Source: Chitinophagaceae bacterium
GTDB taxonomy: Bacteria > Bacteroidota > Bacteroidia > Chitinophagales > Chitinophagaceae
Assembly (NCBI GenBank): GCA_020854215.1
Contig: JADZFY010000236.1
Coordinates: 1 to 39,254 of the forward strand
Length of the DNA stretch: 39,254 bases
Direction: 5' to 3'
Part shown: positions 1-6,186 of the stretch, in pieces
How positions within the stretch are numbered: the stretch's first letter is position 1
Layout: each line of letters starts with the position of its first letter
The notes under the pieces: generated by a model
What the model saw: the letters and a program-made list of their open reading frames with translations, nothing else
Databases searched by the model: none
What the model was told of the DNA's origin: nothing
Program-made: the position numbers and the translations under genes

Positions 1-33
1 CATTTGCTGTCGTATTGCAGGGTTATTGCGCAT
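1..33 (-). CDS. possible 5' end of a gene leaving the window
   Basis: On the reverse strand an ATG at 33-31 opens a frame that stays open to the window edge (MRNNPAIRQQM). It follows an A/T-rich stretch and a good promoter-like element at 52-82. Eleven codons are too few to identify a family. The call rests only on the promoter, leader and start arrangement. A forward frame is also open from base 1 to a TGA at 112-114 and could instead be the tail of an upstream gene. Confidence 0.25.
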   Translation of the reverse strand, partial: MRNNPAIRQQM

Positions 34-51
34 GATATTTTATTTTTCATG

Positions 52-82
52 CAAAACTATACGCTCATCATTTGCTGGGCAA
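52..82 (-). promoter_or_regulatory. Bacteroidota-type promoter, reverse strand
   Basis: Read on the reverse strand, TTG (82-80) is followed after 20 bases by TAGTTTTG (59-52). This matches the Bacteroidota -33/-7 pattern TTTG and TAnnTTTG. It would start transcription around 47, about 14 bases before the ATG at 33. Confidence 0.35.
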
Positions 83-125
83 GCTGGGTTGGTCGGTTGC
101 TTACTTTATTTTGACATGTTTCTGT

Positions 126-733
126 TTCTACTGTGCCTGTGTATATTTTTTTTAAACACATAGGCACATAGGTTCACATAGTTTTTGTGGACTCTATGGT
201 GTTCCTATGTTTCTACTGTGCCTGTGTATATTTTTTTTAACACATAGGCACATAGATTCACATAGTTTTTGTTGTCTCTATTGTGTTCCTATGTTTCTAC
301 TGTGCCTATGTATATTTTTTTTACACATCGGCACATAGGTTCACATAGTTTTTGTGGACTCTATGGTGTTCCTATGTTTCTACTGTGCCTGTGTATATTT
401 TTTTTACACATCGGCACATAGGTTCACATAGTTTTTGTGGTCTCTATGGTGTTCCTATGTTTCTACTGTGCCTATGTGTATTTTTTTTTCACATAGGCAC
501 ATAGGTTCACATAGGTTTTGTGGACTCTATTGTGTTCCTATGCTTCTACTGTGCCTATGTGTATTTTTTTTAACACATCGGCACATAGGTTCACATAGTT
601 TTTGTGGACTTTATTGTGTTCCTATGCTTCTACTGTGCCTGTGTATAATTTTTTTTAACACATAGGCACATAGGTTCACATAGTTTTTGTGGACTTTATT
701 GTGTTCCTATGTTTCTACTGTGCCTATGTGTTT
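126..733. repeat. tandem array of about 84-bp hairpin units
   Basis: The motif CTGTGCCT recurs at 131, 216, 300, 383, 466, 549, 633 and 718, a period of 83-85 bases. There are eight left arms and seven right arms, so seven complete units and a truncated last one. Each complete unit is an inverted repeat around a T-rich loop. In the unit at 467-501 the arms TGTGCCTATGTG and CACATAGGCACA pair perfectly over 12 bp around an 11-base loop. Further CTATG/CATAG blocks outside this core extend the potential hairpin imperfectly. Units differ by point changes (CTGTG for CTATG, ATCGG for ATAGG) and small indels. The array ends about 30 bases beyond the stop of the reverse-strand phosphodiesterase gene. 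A forward frame through it (435-665) is open only because 84 is a multiple of 3. Confidence 0.95.
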
Positions 734-764
734 AGTATTTTTTCGCCGAAGAGTATTTAATTTG

Positions 765-1574
765 TCATCTTCCTTTTTTATTAATAATGTCAAACAATAA
801 CTCCGGTTCATTGGTGGTAATATAATCAAACTTATTATTGATGAACCACTGCATATCGTCAGCATTGTTTACCGTCCATACATTGAGGTTGATTCCTGAT
901 TTTTTTGCCTCCGCAATCCATTCGTTATTCTTTTTGAAAACATTATAATGATAGTCGGCGCCCCATATTTTATCGGCTGCTAATTGCTCCGGACTTTTTT
1001 CTCCGTTAAGGTAGGCAGTTTTGGCATTGGGTTGTAATTCGAGAACTTTTTTCAGAATGTCGTAATCAAAACTGATATACATGATCCAGGGCTCGGCTTT
1101 TAGCTGTTTTACCAGCGTTACCACTTTCCCTGCAAGAATCTGTCCTCTTTCCTTACTAATGACAGACGGTTTAATTTCGAGTACGAGCATCGTATGCGTT
1201 TGCTTCATTCCTTCTGTCAGGTATTGGTAAACGGTAGGAAGTAATTCACCGTTGGAAAGTTTAGTGGCAGCAAGTTCGGCATAGGTACTCTTTTCAATAG
1301 TTAAGCCGGCATAATGAGGATCATGATTAACAACAAGACTGTCATCAGCCGTGAGGTGTACGTCAAATTCCGAACCGGTGCAACCCAATCGCACGGCTTC
1401 CTGTAAAGACGCAATTGAATTTTCCGGCAGGTTGTTTTTTTTCCAGGCGCCACGATGGGCAACAACAATATTAGGAGCAAACGACATAGAGGAAGCTGTT
1501 GGTTTTTTAGTGGACATACAACCGTTTGATGCAAACAAAAAGAATAGGGCAGGCAGTATAGCAATATTTTTCAT
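765..1574 (-). CDS. glycerophosphodiester phosphodiesterase family lipoprotein
   Basis: This is a predicted GDPD-family TIM-barrel enzyme that hydrolyses glycerophosphodiesters to sn-glycerol 3-phosphate and an alcohol. The 269-aa product starts with a lipoprotein signal peptide (SNGC, Cys19), so it should be anchored in an envelope membrane and act outside the cytoplasm. Family motifs are in order: HRG near residue 40, PENS near 50, the acidic ExD pair at Glu69/Asp71, and HDP at 84-86. The C-terminal part has the usual VWTVN and TNEPE segments. Length is typical of the compact UgpQ/GlpQ group. It is a single gene with thyA divergent upstream and the hairpin array downstream. The exact substrate cannot be read from sequence. 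Confidence 0.9.
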   Translation of the reverse strand: MKNIAILPALFFLFASNGCMSTKKPTASSMSFAPNIVVAHRGAWKKNNLPENSIASLQEAVRLGCTGSEFDVHLTADDSLVVNHDPHYAGLTIEKSTYAELAATKLSNGELLPTVYQYLTEGMKQTHTMLVLEIKPSVISKERGQILAGKVVTLVKQLKAEPWIMYISFDYDILKKVLELQPNAKTAYLNGEKSPEQLAADKIWGADYHYNVFKKNNEWIAEAKKSGINLNVWTVNNADDMQWFINNKFDYITTNEPELLFDIINKKGR

Positions 1575-1606
1575 TTTGTGATTGTTTCAACAATAATCGT
1601 TACCGT

Positions 1607-1627
1607 AAATCTTAAGCCATAAGATTT
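1607..1627. promoter_or_regulatory. 8-bp inverted repeat upstream of the GDPD gene
   Basis: AAATCTTA (1607-1614) and TAAGATTT (1620-1627) are perfect inverted repeats around AGCCA. They lie about 35-50 bases upstream of the reverse-strand GDPD start. This could be an operator or a hairpin in the leader. No matching regulator is known. Confidence 0.25.
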
Positions 1628-1726
1628 TAGTAGTCGTAAAGATGAAGGAATAATTTGTAAAAATAAAACCCAAAGCCGAATCCCAACCTCTCCTATCTCC
1701 ACATTTTCAAATTTCCTCTTTTGCCG

Positions 1727-1734
1727 TAACTTGC
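1727..1734 (+). promoter_or_regulatory. -7 element directly before thyA
   Basis: TAACTTGC resembles the TAnnTTTG -7 element with one mismatch. Only five bases separate its G from the thyA ATG at 1739, so the predicted transcription start falls at or within a base or two of the A of ATG. This suggests a leaderless or nearly leaderless mRNA. Confidence 0.4.
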
Positions 1735-1738
1735 ACCC

Positions 1739-2551
1739 ATGCAACAATATCTGCAGCTACTTCAGCATATTATGGATACGGGTGTGCAAAAACACGACCG
1801 TACCGGTACGGGAACCATCAGTTGCTTCGGTTATCAGGCGAGATTCGATTTGAGTAAAGGTTTCCCTTTGGTGACTACCAAAAAATTGCACCTGAAAAGT
1901 ATTATTTACGAATTGCTCTGGTTTTTGAAGGGGGATACTAATACGAAGTACCTTAACGAGCACAAGGTTAGCATTTGGGATGAATGGGCAGATGGTAACG
2001 GGGAATTGGGCCCGGTGTATGGAAAACAGTGGCGCAGTTGGGAAGCTGCGGACGGGCAGACGATTGATCAGATTGCTGACCTGATAGAACAGATTAAAAA
2101 GAATCCCGACAGCCGCCGTTTAATTGTGAGCGCCTGGAATGTGGCGGATCTTCCCAAAATGGCTTTGATGCCCTGTCATAATATGTTTCAGTTTTATGTG
2201 GCGGAGCCAAAAAGCGGGGGAAAGCCCGCCCTTTCCTGCCAGTTGTATCAGCGGTCGGCTGATGTATTCCTCGGCGTTCCTTTCAATATCGCTTCCTATG
2301 CCTTGCTTACGTTGATGGTGGCGCAGGTTTGTGATCTTGAGCCGGGAGAATTTGTGCATACTTTTGGCGATGTGCATTTGTACAATAACCATATTGATCA
2401 GGCCAAACTGCAACTATCACGTGAGCCATATCCTTTGCCACAAATGAAATTAAATAGTGAAGTAAAAAATATTTTTGATTTTCAATTCGAAGATTTTACC
2501 CTTGAGCATTATCAGCATCATCCGGCCATAAAAGCGCCGGTGGCAGTGTAG
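1739..2551 (+). CDS. thyA: thymidylate synthase
   Basis: Cytoplasmic ThyA methylates dUMP to dTMP using 5,10-methylenetetrahydrofolate and releases dihydrofolate. The 270-aa protein is full length (E. coli ThyA has 264 residues). The dUMP/phosphate loop RTGTGT is at residues 21-26. The catalytic cysteine lies in MPCH (Cys146). The phosphate-binding PDSRR is at about 123-127, the [17 protein letters not shown] region follows, and [12 protein letters not shown] is near the end. The ATG at 1739 places the N-terminus as in the family and follows the promoter element by five bases. folA, whose product recycles the dihydrofolate formed here, lies 196 bases downstream, a common pairing. The intervening DNA is repeat-derived rather than coding. 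Confidence 0.98.
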   Translation: MQQYLQLLQHIMDTGVQKHDRTGTGTISCFGYQARFDLSKGFPLVTTKKLHLKSIIYELLWFLKGDTNTKYLNEHKVSIWDEWADGNGELGPVYGKQWRSWEAADGQTIDQIADLIEQIKKNPDSRRLIVSAWNVADLPKMALMPCHNMFQFYVAEPKSGGKPALSCQLYQRSADVFLGVPFNIASYALLTLMVAQVCDLEPGEFVHTFGDVHLYNNHIDQAKLQLSREPYPLPQMKLNSEVKNIFDFQFEDFTLEHYQHHPAIKAPVAV

Positions 2552-2747
2552 GGAATTGGAGATGTAAGATTTGAGATTCGAAATCTGCCACGGCAGACCG
2601 GTTTTGTTTGATTCTTATTTTCCGCCATGGCCAGACGGGTTTCGTTCTTTGTATTCCTTCGAATTTGGGATTTGAATTTTATCCGCCACGGCGGACAGGT
2701 TTGGTTCTGGTTTTTTGCTATTTGGTTCTTTAACCTATTGATTAGTT
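2552..2747. repeat. interspersed palindromic repeat between thyA and folA
   Basis: Three related palindromes occur here: CTGCCACGGCAG (2585-2596), CCGCCATGGCCAG (2622-2634, imperfect) and CCGCCACGGCGG (2683-2694). They are set in T-rich text with recurring TTTGTATTC, TTTGGGATTTG and TTTGGTTCTT words. The same text, inverted, appears at 5574-5733 with the core CCGCCGTGGCGG. This looks like a dispersed non-coding repeat family. No promoter is obvious in it. Confidence 0.75.
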
Positions 2748-3251
2748 ATGACAATTTCACTCATCGTTGCCGCTTCCGAAAACAATGCTATTGGCAACAA
2801 CAACCAATTGCTATGGCATTTACCGAACGATCTGAAATTTTTTAAGAATACTACCTGGGGTATGCCGGTAATCATGGGCAGAAAAACTTTTTTGTCTATG
2901 GCGGCGGAGCCATTGCCCGGACGATATAATATTGTGATCACCCGCCAGAAAGATCATGGCATTCACCGCGATGATGTTTGGGTAGTGGGTTCGGTAGAAG
3001 AAGCTTTGGCAAAAGCGGAAGAAACAGATTGTAAAGAAATATTTATCGCGGGCGGAGGGCAGATCTACGAACTTTTTTTACCAATAGCCGATAAAATTTA
3101 TATGACCAGGGTGCATACGGAGTTAAAAGCAGATACATTTTTTCCGCCAATAGATGAGCAACAGTGGGAGCAGGTGTATCACATGGACTTCCCTTCAGAT
3201 TCCCGGCATGCGTATGCCTATTCCTTTCAAACCTGGATAAAGAAATCATAA
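2748..3251 (+). CDS. folA: dihydrofolate reductase
   Basis: DHFR reduces dihydrofolate to tetrahydrofolate with NADPH, regenerating the cofactor used by ThyA. The 167-aa product has the usual chromosomal DHFR length. Visible family features are the N-terminal SLIVAAS strand, the NAIG segment of the Met20-type loop, the WHLPNDLKFFK segment with Trp23 and the catalytic acid Asp28, VIMGRKT (NADPH-binding), LPGR, and the IFIAGGGQIY strand and helix with the conserved Gly-Gly. The ATG at 2748 directly precedes the first beta strand, so the start is secure. It lies downstream of thyA across a repeat-filled gap. The next gene appears to have its own promoter overlapping the folA end. Confidence 0.98.
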   Translation: MTISLIVAASENNAIGNNNQLLWHLPNDLKFFKNTTWGMPVIMGRKTFLSMAAEPLPGRYNIVITRQKDHGIHRDDVWVVGSVEEALAKAEETDCKEIFIAGGGQIYELFLPIADKIYMTRVHTELKADTFFPPIDEQQWEQVYHMDFPSDSRHAYAYSFQTWIKKS

Positions 3252-3253
3252 AA

Positions 3254-3285
3254 TTGCAGAATGCGATTTGCGTTATATAGCTTTG
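3254..3285 (+). promoter_or_regulatory. promoter of the methyltransferase gene, leaderless arrangement
   Basis: TTG (3254-3256), 21 bases, then TAGCTTTG (3278-3285), a perfect match to TAnnTTTG. The ATG at 3292 begins after only six more bases, so the mRNA would begin at or next to the start codon. This favours the ATG at 3292 over the upstream TTG at 3268, which lies inside the promoter. Confidence 0.55.
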
Positions 3286-3291
3286 TCACGG

Positions 3292-4089
3292 ATGTACAAC
3301 AAGTTTCGGCTCGCCTCTAAATACCTTGCTTACTACTGTACCGCCTCCAATAGCCGGGGGCATGGTGTACACTCTCCTTTTGTTTTTGATTTTATTACAC
3401 GGGTTTTAAACGACAGGCGCAGTTTCTATGCCTACGAAAGTATAGAGCGCTTAAGAGACCAATTATTGCAGGATGAAACCACTATTGAAGTACAGGATTT
3501 TGGCGCCGGGTCTGCGGTTATGGCTTCCCGAAGCAGGAAGGTGAAAGATATTGCAAGATGGTCGCTTAAATCGCCCAAATATGCCCGCCTTCTGTTTCGC
3601 ATGGTGCACTATTTTCAGCCAAAAAATATCATTGAGTTAGGAACGGCTTTGGGTATTACAACCGCTTATATGGCATCGGCGAATTCTGCCGCACAGGTAT
3701 ATACATTAGAAGGAGCGCCCGCGCTGTCCGACATTTCCCGGCAACATTTTAGGCGACTGGAGCTTAATAACATACAAATTACGGTAGGAAACTTTGACGA
3801 TACCCTCTCCACGGTTTTGGCCAAAGCCGGAAAAGTATCATTTGTTTTTGTAGATGGAAACCACCGACAGGAGCCTACCCTGCGCTATTTTAATGAGCTG
3901 CTTTCACACGTTCAAACTGATTCTGTTTTTGTGTTTGACGATGTTCACTGGAGTCGGGAAATGGAGTTGGCCTGGAAGACGATCTGTTCCCATCCGGCGG
4001 TAACCTGTAGCATTGATCTCTTTTTTATTGGAATTGTTTTCTTTACCCCGGATTTTAAAGAAAAACAACATTTTAGTATCAGGTTTTAG
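3292..4089 (+). CDS. class I SAM-dependent methyltransferase (O-methyltransferase-like)
   Basis: The 265-aa cytoplasmic protein has a Rossmann SAM-binding core. Motif I is IELGTALGITTAYMA near residue 115, followed by the strand VYTLEG whose Glu would hold the ribose. FVFVDGNH follows at about 190, and FVFDDVHWS at about 220 gives the acidic residues typical of the Methyltransf_24 / catechol-O-methyltransferase-like group. The N-terminal 90 residues (with HGVHSPFVF) are typical of a Bacteroidota subgroup of unknown substrate. An upstream in-frame TTG at 3268 would add eight residues but lies in the promoter. pntAA begins 40 bases after the stop. Substrate unknown. Confidence 0.85.
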   Translation: MYNKFRLASKYLAYYCTASNSRGHGVHSPFVFDFITRVLNDRRSFYAYESIERLRDQLLQDETTIEVQDFGAGSAVMASRSRKVKDIARWSLKSPKYARLLFRMVHYFQPKNIIELGTALGITTAYMASANSAAQVYTLEGAPALSDISRQHFRRLELNNIQITVGNFDDTLSTVLAKAGKVSFVFVDGNHRQEPTLRYFNELLSHVQTDSVFVFDDVHWSREMELAWKTICSHPAVTCSIDLFFIGIVFFTPDFKEKQHFSIRF

Positions 4090-4129
4090 TATCTGTGTTT
4101 TTTTGGTTGAAATGCTTTACATTCAATTT

Positions 4130-5257
4130 ATGATCGCAGGAATTCTTAAAGAACCTAAAGGAGAAAACAGAGTATCATTATTACCCGAACAGGCGGAAGT
4201 GTTGGGGAAACGAAATGTGGAAGTACAGGTAGAAAAAGGAGCGGGGGATAATGCCTTTGCTGATGAACAAGCGTATAAAACAAAGGGTTTTTCTTCTTAC
4301 ACAAGAGAAGAATTGCTTTCCCGCTGCGATATTATACTTTCTATTCAGGGAATTAAGCCTGAAGAAATAAATACCATAAAAAAGGGCACTGTTGTGCTGG
4401 GTGTTTTGCAACCGCTGTATGCCGCGGCTTTAATGCAACAGTACGCAAATAGCGGCATTACGGTTTTTAGTATGGATATGTTGCCGCGAACATCACGTGC
4501 GCAGAGCATGGATGTGTTGAGCAGCCAGGCCAATATTGCCGGATACAAAGCTGTGTTAACTGCCGCCAATCATTACGGAAGGTATTTCCCCATGTTTATG
4601 ACAGCCGCAGGGAGTATCGCTCCTGCCAAAATTTTGATACTTGGCGCCGGGGTAGCCGGCTTGCAGGCTATTGCTACCGCCCGAAGGCTGGGGGCTGTGG
4701 TAGAAGTGTTCGATACCCGCCCCGCAGTAAAAGAAGAGGTGATGAGCCTGGGAGCTAAATTTGTTGAGGTGGATGGAGTAGCAGACGCCAGTAAGGCAGG
4801 CGGTTATGCAGTTGATCAGTCGGAAGACTATAAACAACGGCAACAACAGAAAATTGCCGATCATATTGCAAAGGCTGATATTGTAATTACTACGGCACAA
4901 ATACCAGGTAAAAAGGCGCCCCTGCTGGTAACGGAGGAAATGCTGAAAACGATGCGCCATGGTTCCGTTATTGTAGACATAGCCGCTGCAACCGGCGGCA
5001 ACACACCGTTTACTAAAAATGAAGAAATGGTGAGTTATAATGGGGTGAGTATTATCGGTAACTCCTCGCTGCCTTCCTCCATGCCCTATGATGCCAGCAG
5101 GCTCTATGGAAAAAACATAACCAATTTTCTGGATCTTCTTTTGGATAAAGAAGGGAATCTCCATCTCAACTTCGATGATGACCTGGTTAAAGGTACTTGT
5201 GTGGTACACGATGGAGCAATTGTAAATGAAAGTGTAAAAAAACTAATCTCACAATAA
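4130..5257 (+). CDS. pntAA: NAD(P)+ transhydrogenase, alpha-1 subunit (NAD-binding domain I)
   Basis: This is the cytoplasmic NAD(H)-binding dI subunit of proton-translocating transhydrogenase, which couples the proton gradient to hydride transfer from NADH to NADP+. The 375-aa protein starts MIAGILKEPKGE, the standard N-terminus. The NAD fold shows ILILGAGVAGLQA and EVFDTRP, and the RAQSMDVLSSQANIAGY segment is the mobile dI loop region. The coding frame extends upstream to 4013, but that part overlaps the methyltransferase gene and is not family sequence. An in-frame ATG at 4112 is a minor alternative. The stop overlaps the next start (TAATG), indicating translational coupling with pntAB. 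Like other split enzymes it lacks the membrane domain fused in E. coli PntA. Confidence 0.95.
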   Translation: MIAGILKEPKGENRVSLLPEQAEVLGKRNVEVQVEKGAGDNAFADEQAYKTKGFSSYTREELLSRCDIILSIQGIKPEEINTIKKGTVVLGVLQPLYAAALMQQYANSGITVFSMDMLPRTSRAQSMDVLSSQANIAGYKAVLTAANHYGRYFPMFMTAAGSIAPAKILILGAGVAGLQAIATARRLGAVVEVFDTRPAVKEEVMSLGAKFVEVDGVADASKAGGYAVDQSEDYKQRQQQKIADHIAKADIVITTAQIPGKKAPLLVTEEMLKTMRHGSVIVDIAAATGGNTPFTKNEEMVSYNGVSIIGNSSLPSSMPYDASRLYGKNITNFLDLLLDKEGNLHLNFDDDLVKGTCVVHDGAIVNESVKKLISQ

Positions 5258-5595
5258 TGGAGACATTTTTTTCTTTTATCGCGGCACATCAGCAAATGAT
5301 CTATATCGTTATCCTGATGGTGTTCGTGGGGATTGAAGTGATTGGCAGAGTACCCGCCGTATTGCATACTCCGCTGATGAGCGGTGCCAACGCCATTCAC
5401 GGCGTGGTGATTATCGGTGCTATCATCGTAATGGGACAGGCAGCGGAGGATAACTATACGGCACTCGTGCTGGGTTTTATAGCGGTGATAGTGGGCACAC
5501 TCAATGTGGTGGGAGGCTTTGTGGTAACAGACCGAATGCTGGAGATGTTTAGTGGGAGGAAAAATACAAAGAACCAGCAACCAAAAAACAAATAG
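5257..5595 (+). CDS. pntAB: NAD(P)+ transhydrogenase, alpha-2 subunit (membrane domain)
   Basis: This is the membrane dII part of the split alpha subunit. The 112-aa protein has three to four hydrophobic segments, including MIYIVILMVFVGIEVIG, VVIIGAIIVMG and ALVLGFIAVIVGTLNVVGG. It carries the family's PAVLHTPLMSGANAIHG signature, where the helices meet PntB to form the proton path. Its ATG overlaps the pntAA stop by one base. The family normally ends shortly after VTDRMLEMF. Here the last residues NTKNQQPKNK and the stop are encoded by DNA matching the dispersed repeat that follows, so the tail looks acquired. The stop is followed by 138 bases of repeat and an unrelated gene before pntB. Confidence 0.93.
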   Translation: METFFSFIAAHQQMIYIVILMVFVGIEVIGRVPAVLHTPLMSGANAIHGVVIIGAIIVMGQAAEDNYTALVLGFIAVIVGTLNVVGGFVVTDRMLEMFSGRKNTKNQQPKNK

Positions 5596-5733
5596 GATAC
5601 AAAATATCAAGAACCAAATCACAAAAACCAAGCCCGCCCGCCGTGGCGGGAACCAAATCACAAATAGGAATACAAAGAGCCAAATAACAAGAATCAAAAA
5701 GAAAGAATAAAAATTAAGAGATAAAATAACCAA
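5574..5733. repeat. interspersed palindromic repeat (inverted copy) in the pnt operon
   Basis: Read on the reverse strand this stretch resembles 2641-2747: the core CCGCCGTGGCGG (5638-5649; reverse complement CCGCCACGGCGG) is flanked by TTGGTT, TTTGTGATTTGGTTCTT and GTTCTTTGTATTCCT. It overlaps the 3' end of pntAB and runs to the start of the four-helix gene. The A-rich forward text repeats words such as AACCAAATCACAAA and AAATAGGA. Confidence 0.75.
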
Positions 5734-6170
5734 TTGATCACACCAAATTCCTGTATATTGGAATGGCAGAAAAGTAAATATGACCAGGAAGAACGGACAG
5801 CGGTTTTTGCGGAAAGGGTAAGAGACTCTTGCCTGAAACTGCCGGGAAATACTATTAATGCTGAATACGTGTCGCAACTAATTCGTGCGGGTAGTTCACC
5901 CGGTGCTAATGATATTGAAGCGAATGAAAGCATAGGCGACAAGGACTTTAAAATGAAAATAAAAACTTGCCGGCGGGAGGCAAAGGAATCTGCTTATTGG
6001 CTGAGGCTTGTTATGACTGATTTTTCTTCAGAGATAGAAAATGAAAGACTTGGACTGAGGCAGGAAGCAAAAGAACTTGTGTTGATATTTTCTGCTGTTC
6101 TTAAGAAAAGAGGCGACTAATCTGAATCAGGCTTTTAAAATTTATTATTTATTATTTTTTTGTTATTTGG
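5680..6170. repeat. 11-bp inverted repeats bracketing the four-helix gene
   Basis: CCAAATAACAA (5680-5690) and TTGTTATTTGG (6160-6170) are perfect reverse complements. They enclose the whole four-helix-bundle gene and end 17 bases before pntB. Low complexity of the repeat text makes chance possible. As seen, however, the pair delimits a unit of about 490 bases inserted between pntAB and pntB. No target-site duplication was identified. Confidence 0.45.
5734..6120 (+). CDS. four-helix-bundle protein (S23/Avd-like family)
   Basis: The product belongs to the small four-helix-bundle family first seen as an ORF in 23S rRNA intervening sequences and related in fold to Avd of diversity-generating retroelements. 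The family signature is clear: ERTAVFAERVRD, then QLIRAGSSPGANDIEANE, then KIKTCRREAKESAYWLRL. At about 128 aa it is full length. Its cellular role is unknown; relatives bind nucleic acid or partner proteins. No in-frame ATG exists: the frame is closed by TAA at 5722-5724, leaving TTG at 5734 or 5758, so the start is weak or the original start has been lost. It sits between pntAB and pntB inside repeat DNA, an unusual place that suggests insertion. No reverse transcriptase or rRNA is nearby. Confidence 0.8.
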   Translation: MITPNSCILEWQKSKYDQEERTAVFAERVRDSCLKLPGNTINAEYVSQLIRAGSSPGANDIEANESIGDKDFKMKIKTCRREAKESAYWLRLVMTDFSSEIENERLGLRQEAKELVLIFSAVLKKRGD

Positions 6171-6186
6171 AATTTAAACTCAACAT

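Noticed and set aside
435-665. Forward 76-codon frame in the tandem array
   Set aside because: It is open only because the repeat period is 84 bases (28 codons); the product is a repeated hydrophobic/cysteine string with no family, and the frame has no promoter.
126-733. CRISPR array
   Set aside because: The repeats are directly joined, with no unique spacers of constant length, and no cas gene is present.
4556-5209. Reverse-strand frame of 217 codons
   Set aside because: Antisense shadow of pntAA with unlikely composition; the forward gene is certain.
5104-5877. Reverse-strand frame of 257 codons across pntAA, pntAB and the repeat
   Set aside because: It runs antisense to two certain genes and its Phe/Leu/Trp-rich middle comes from the A-rich repeat.
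5734-6120. Part of a diversity-generating retroelement (Avd)
   Set aside because: The fold is shared, but no reverse transcriptase, template repeat or variable repeat is visible nearby.
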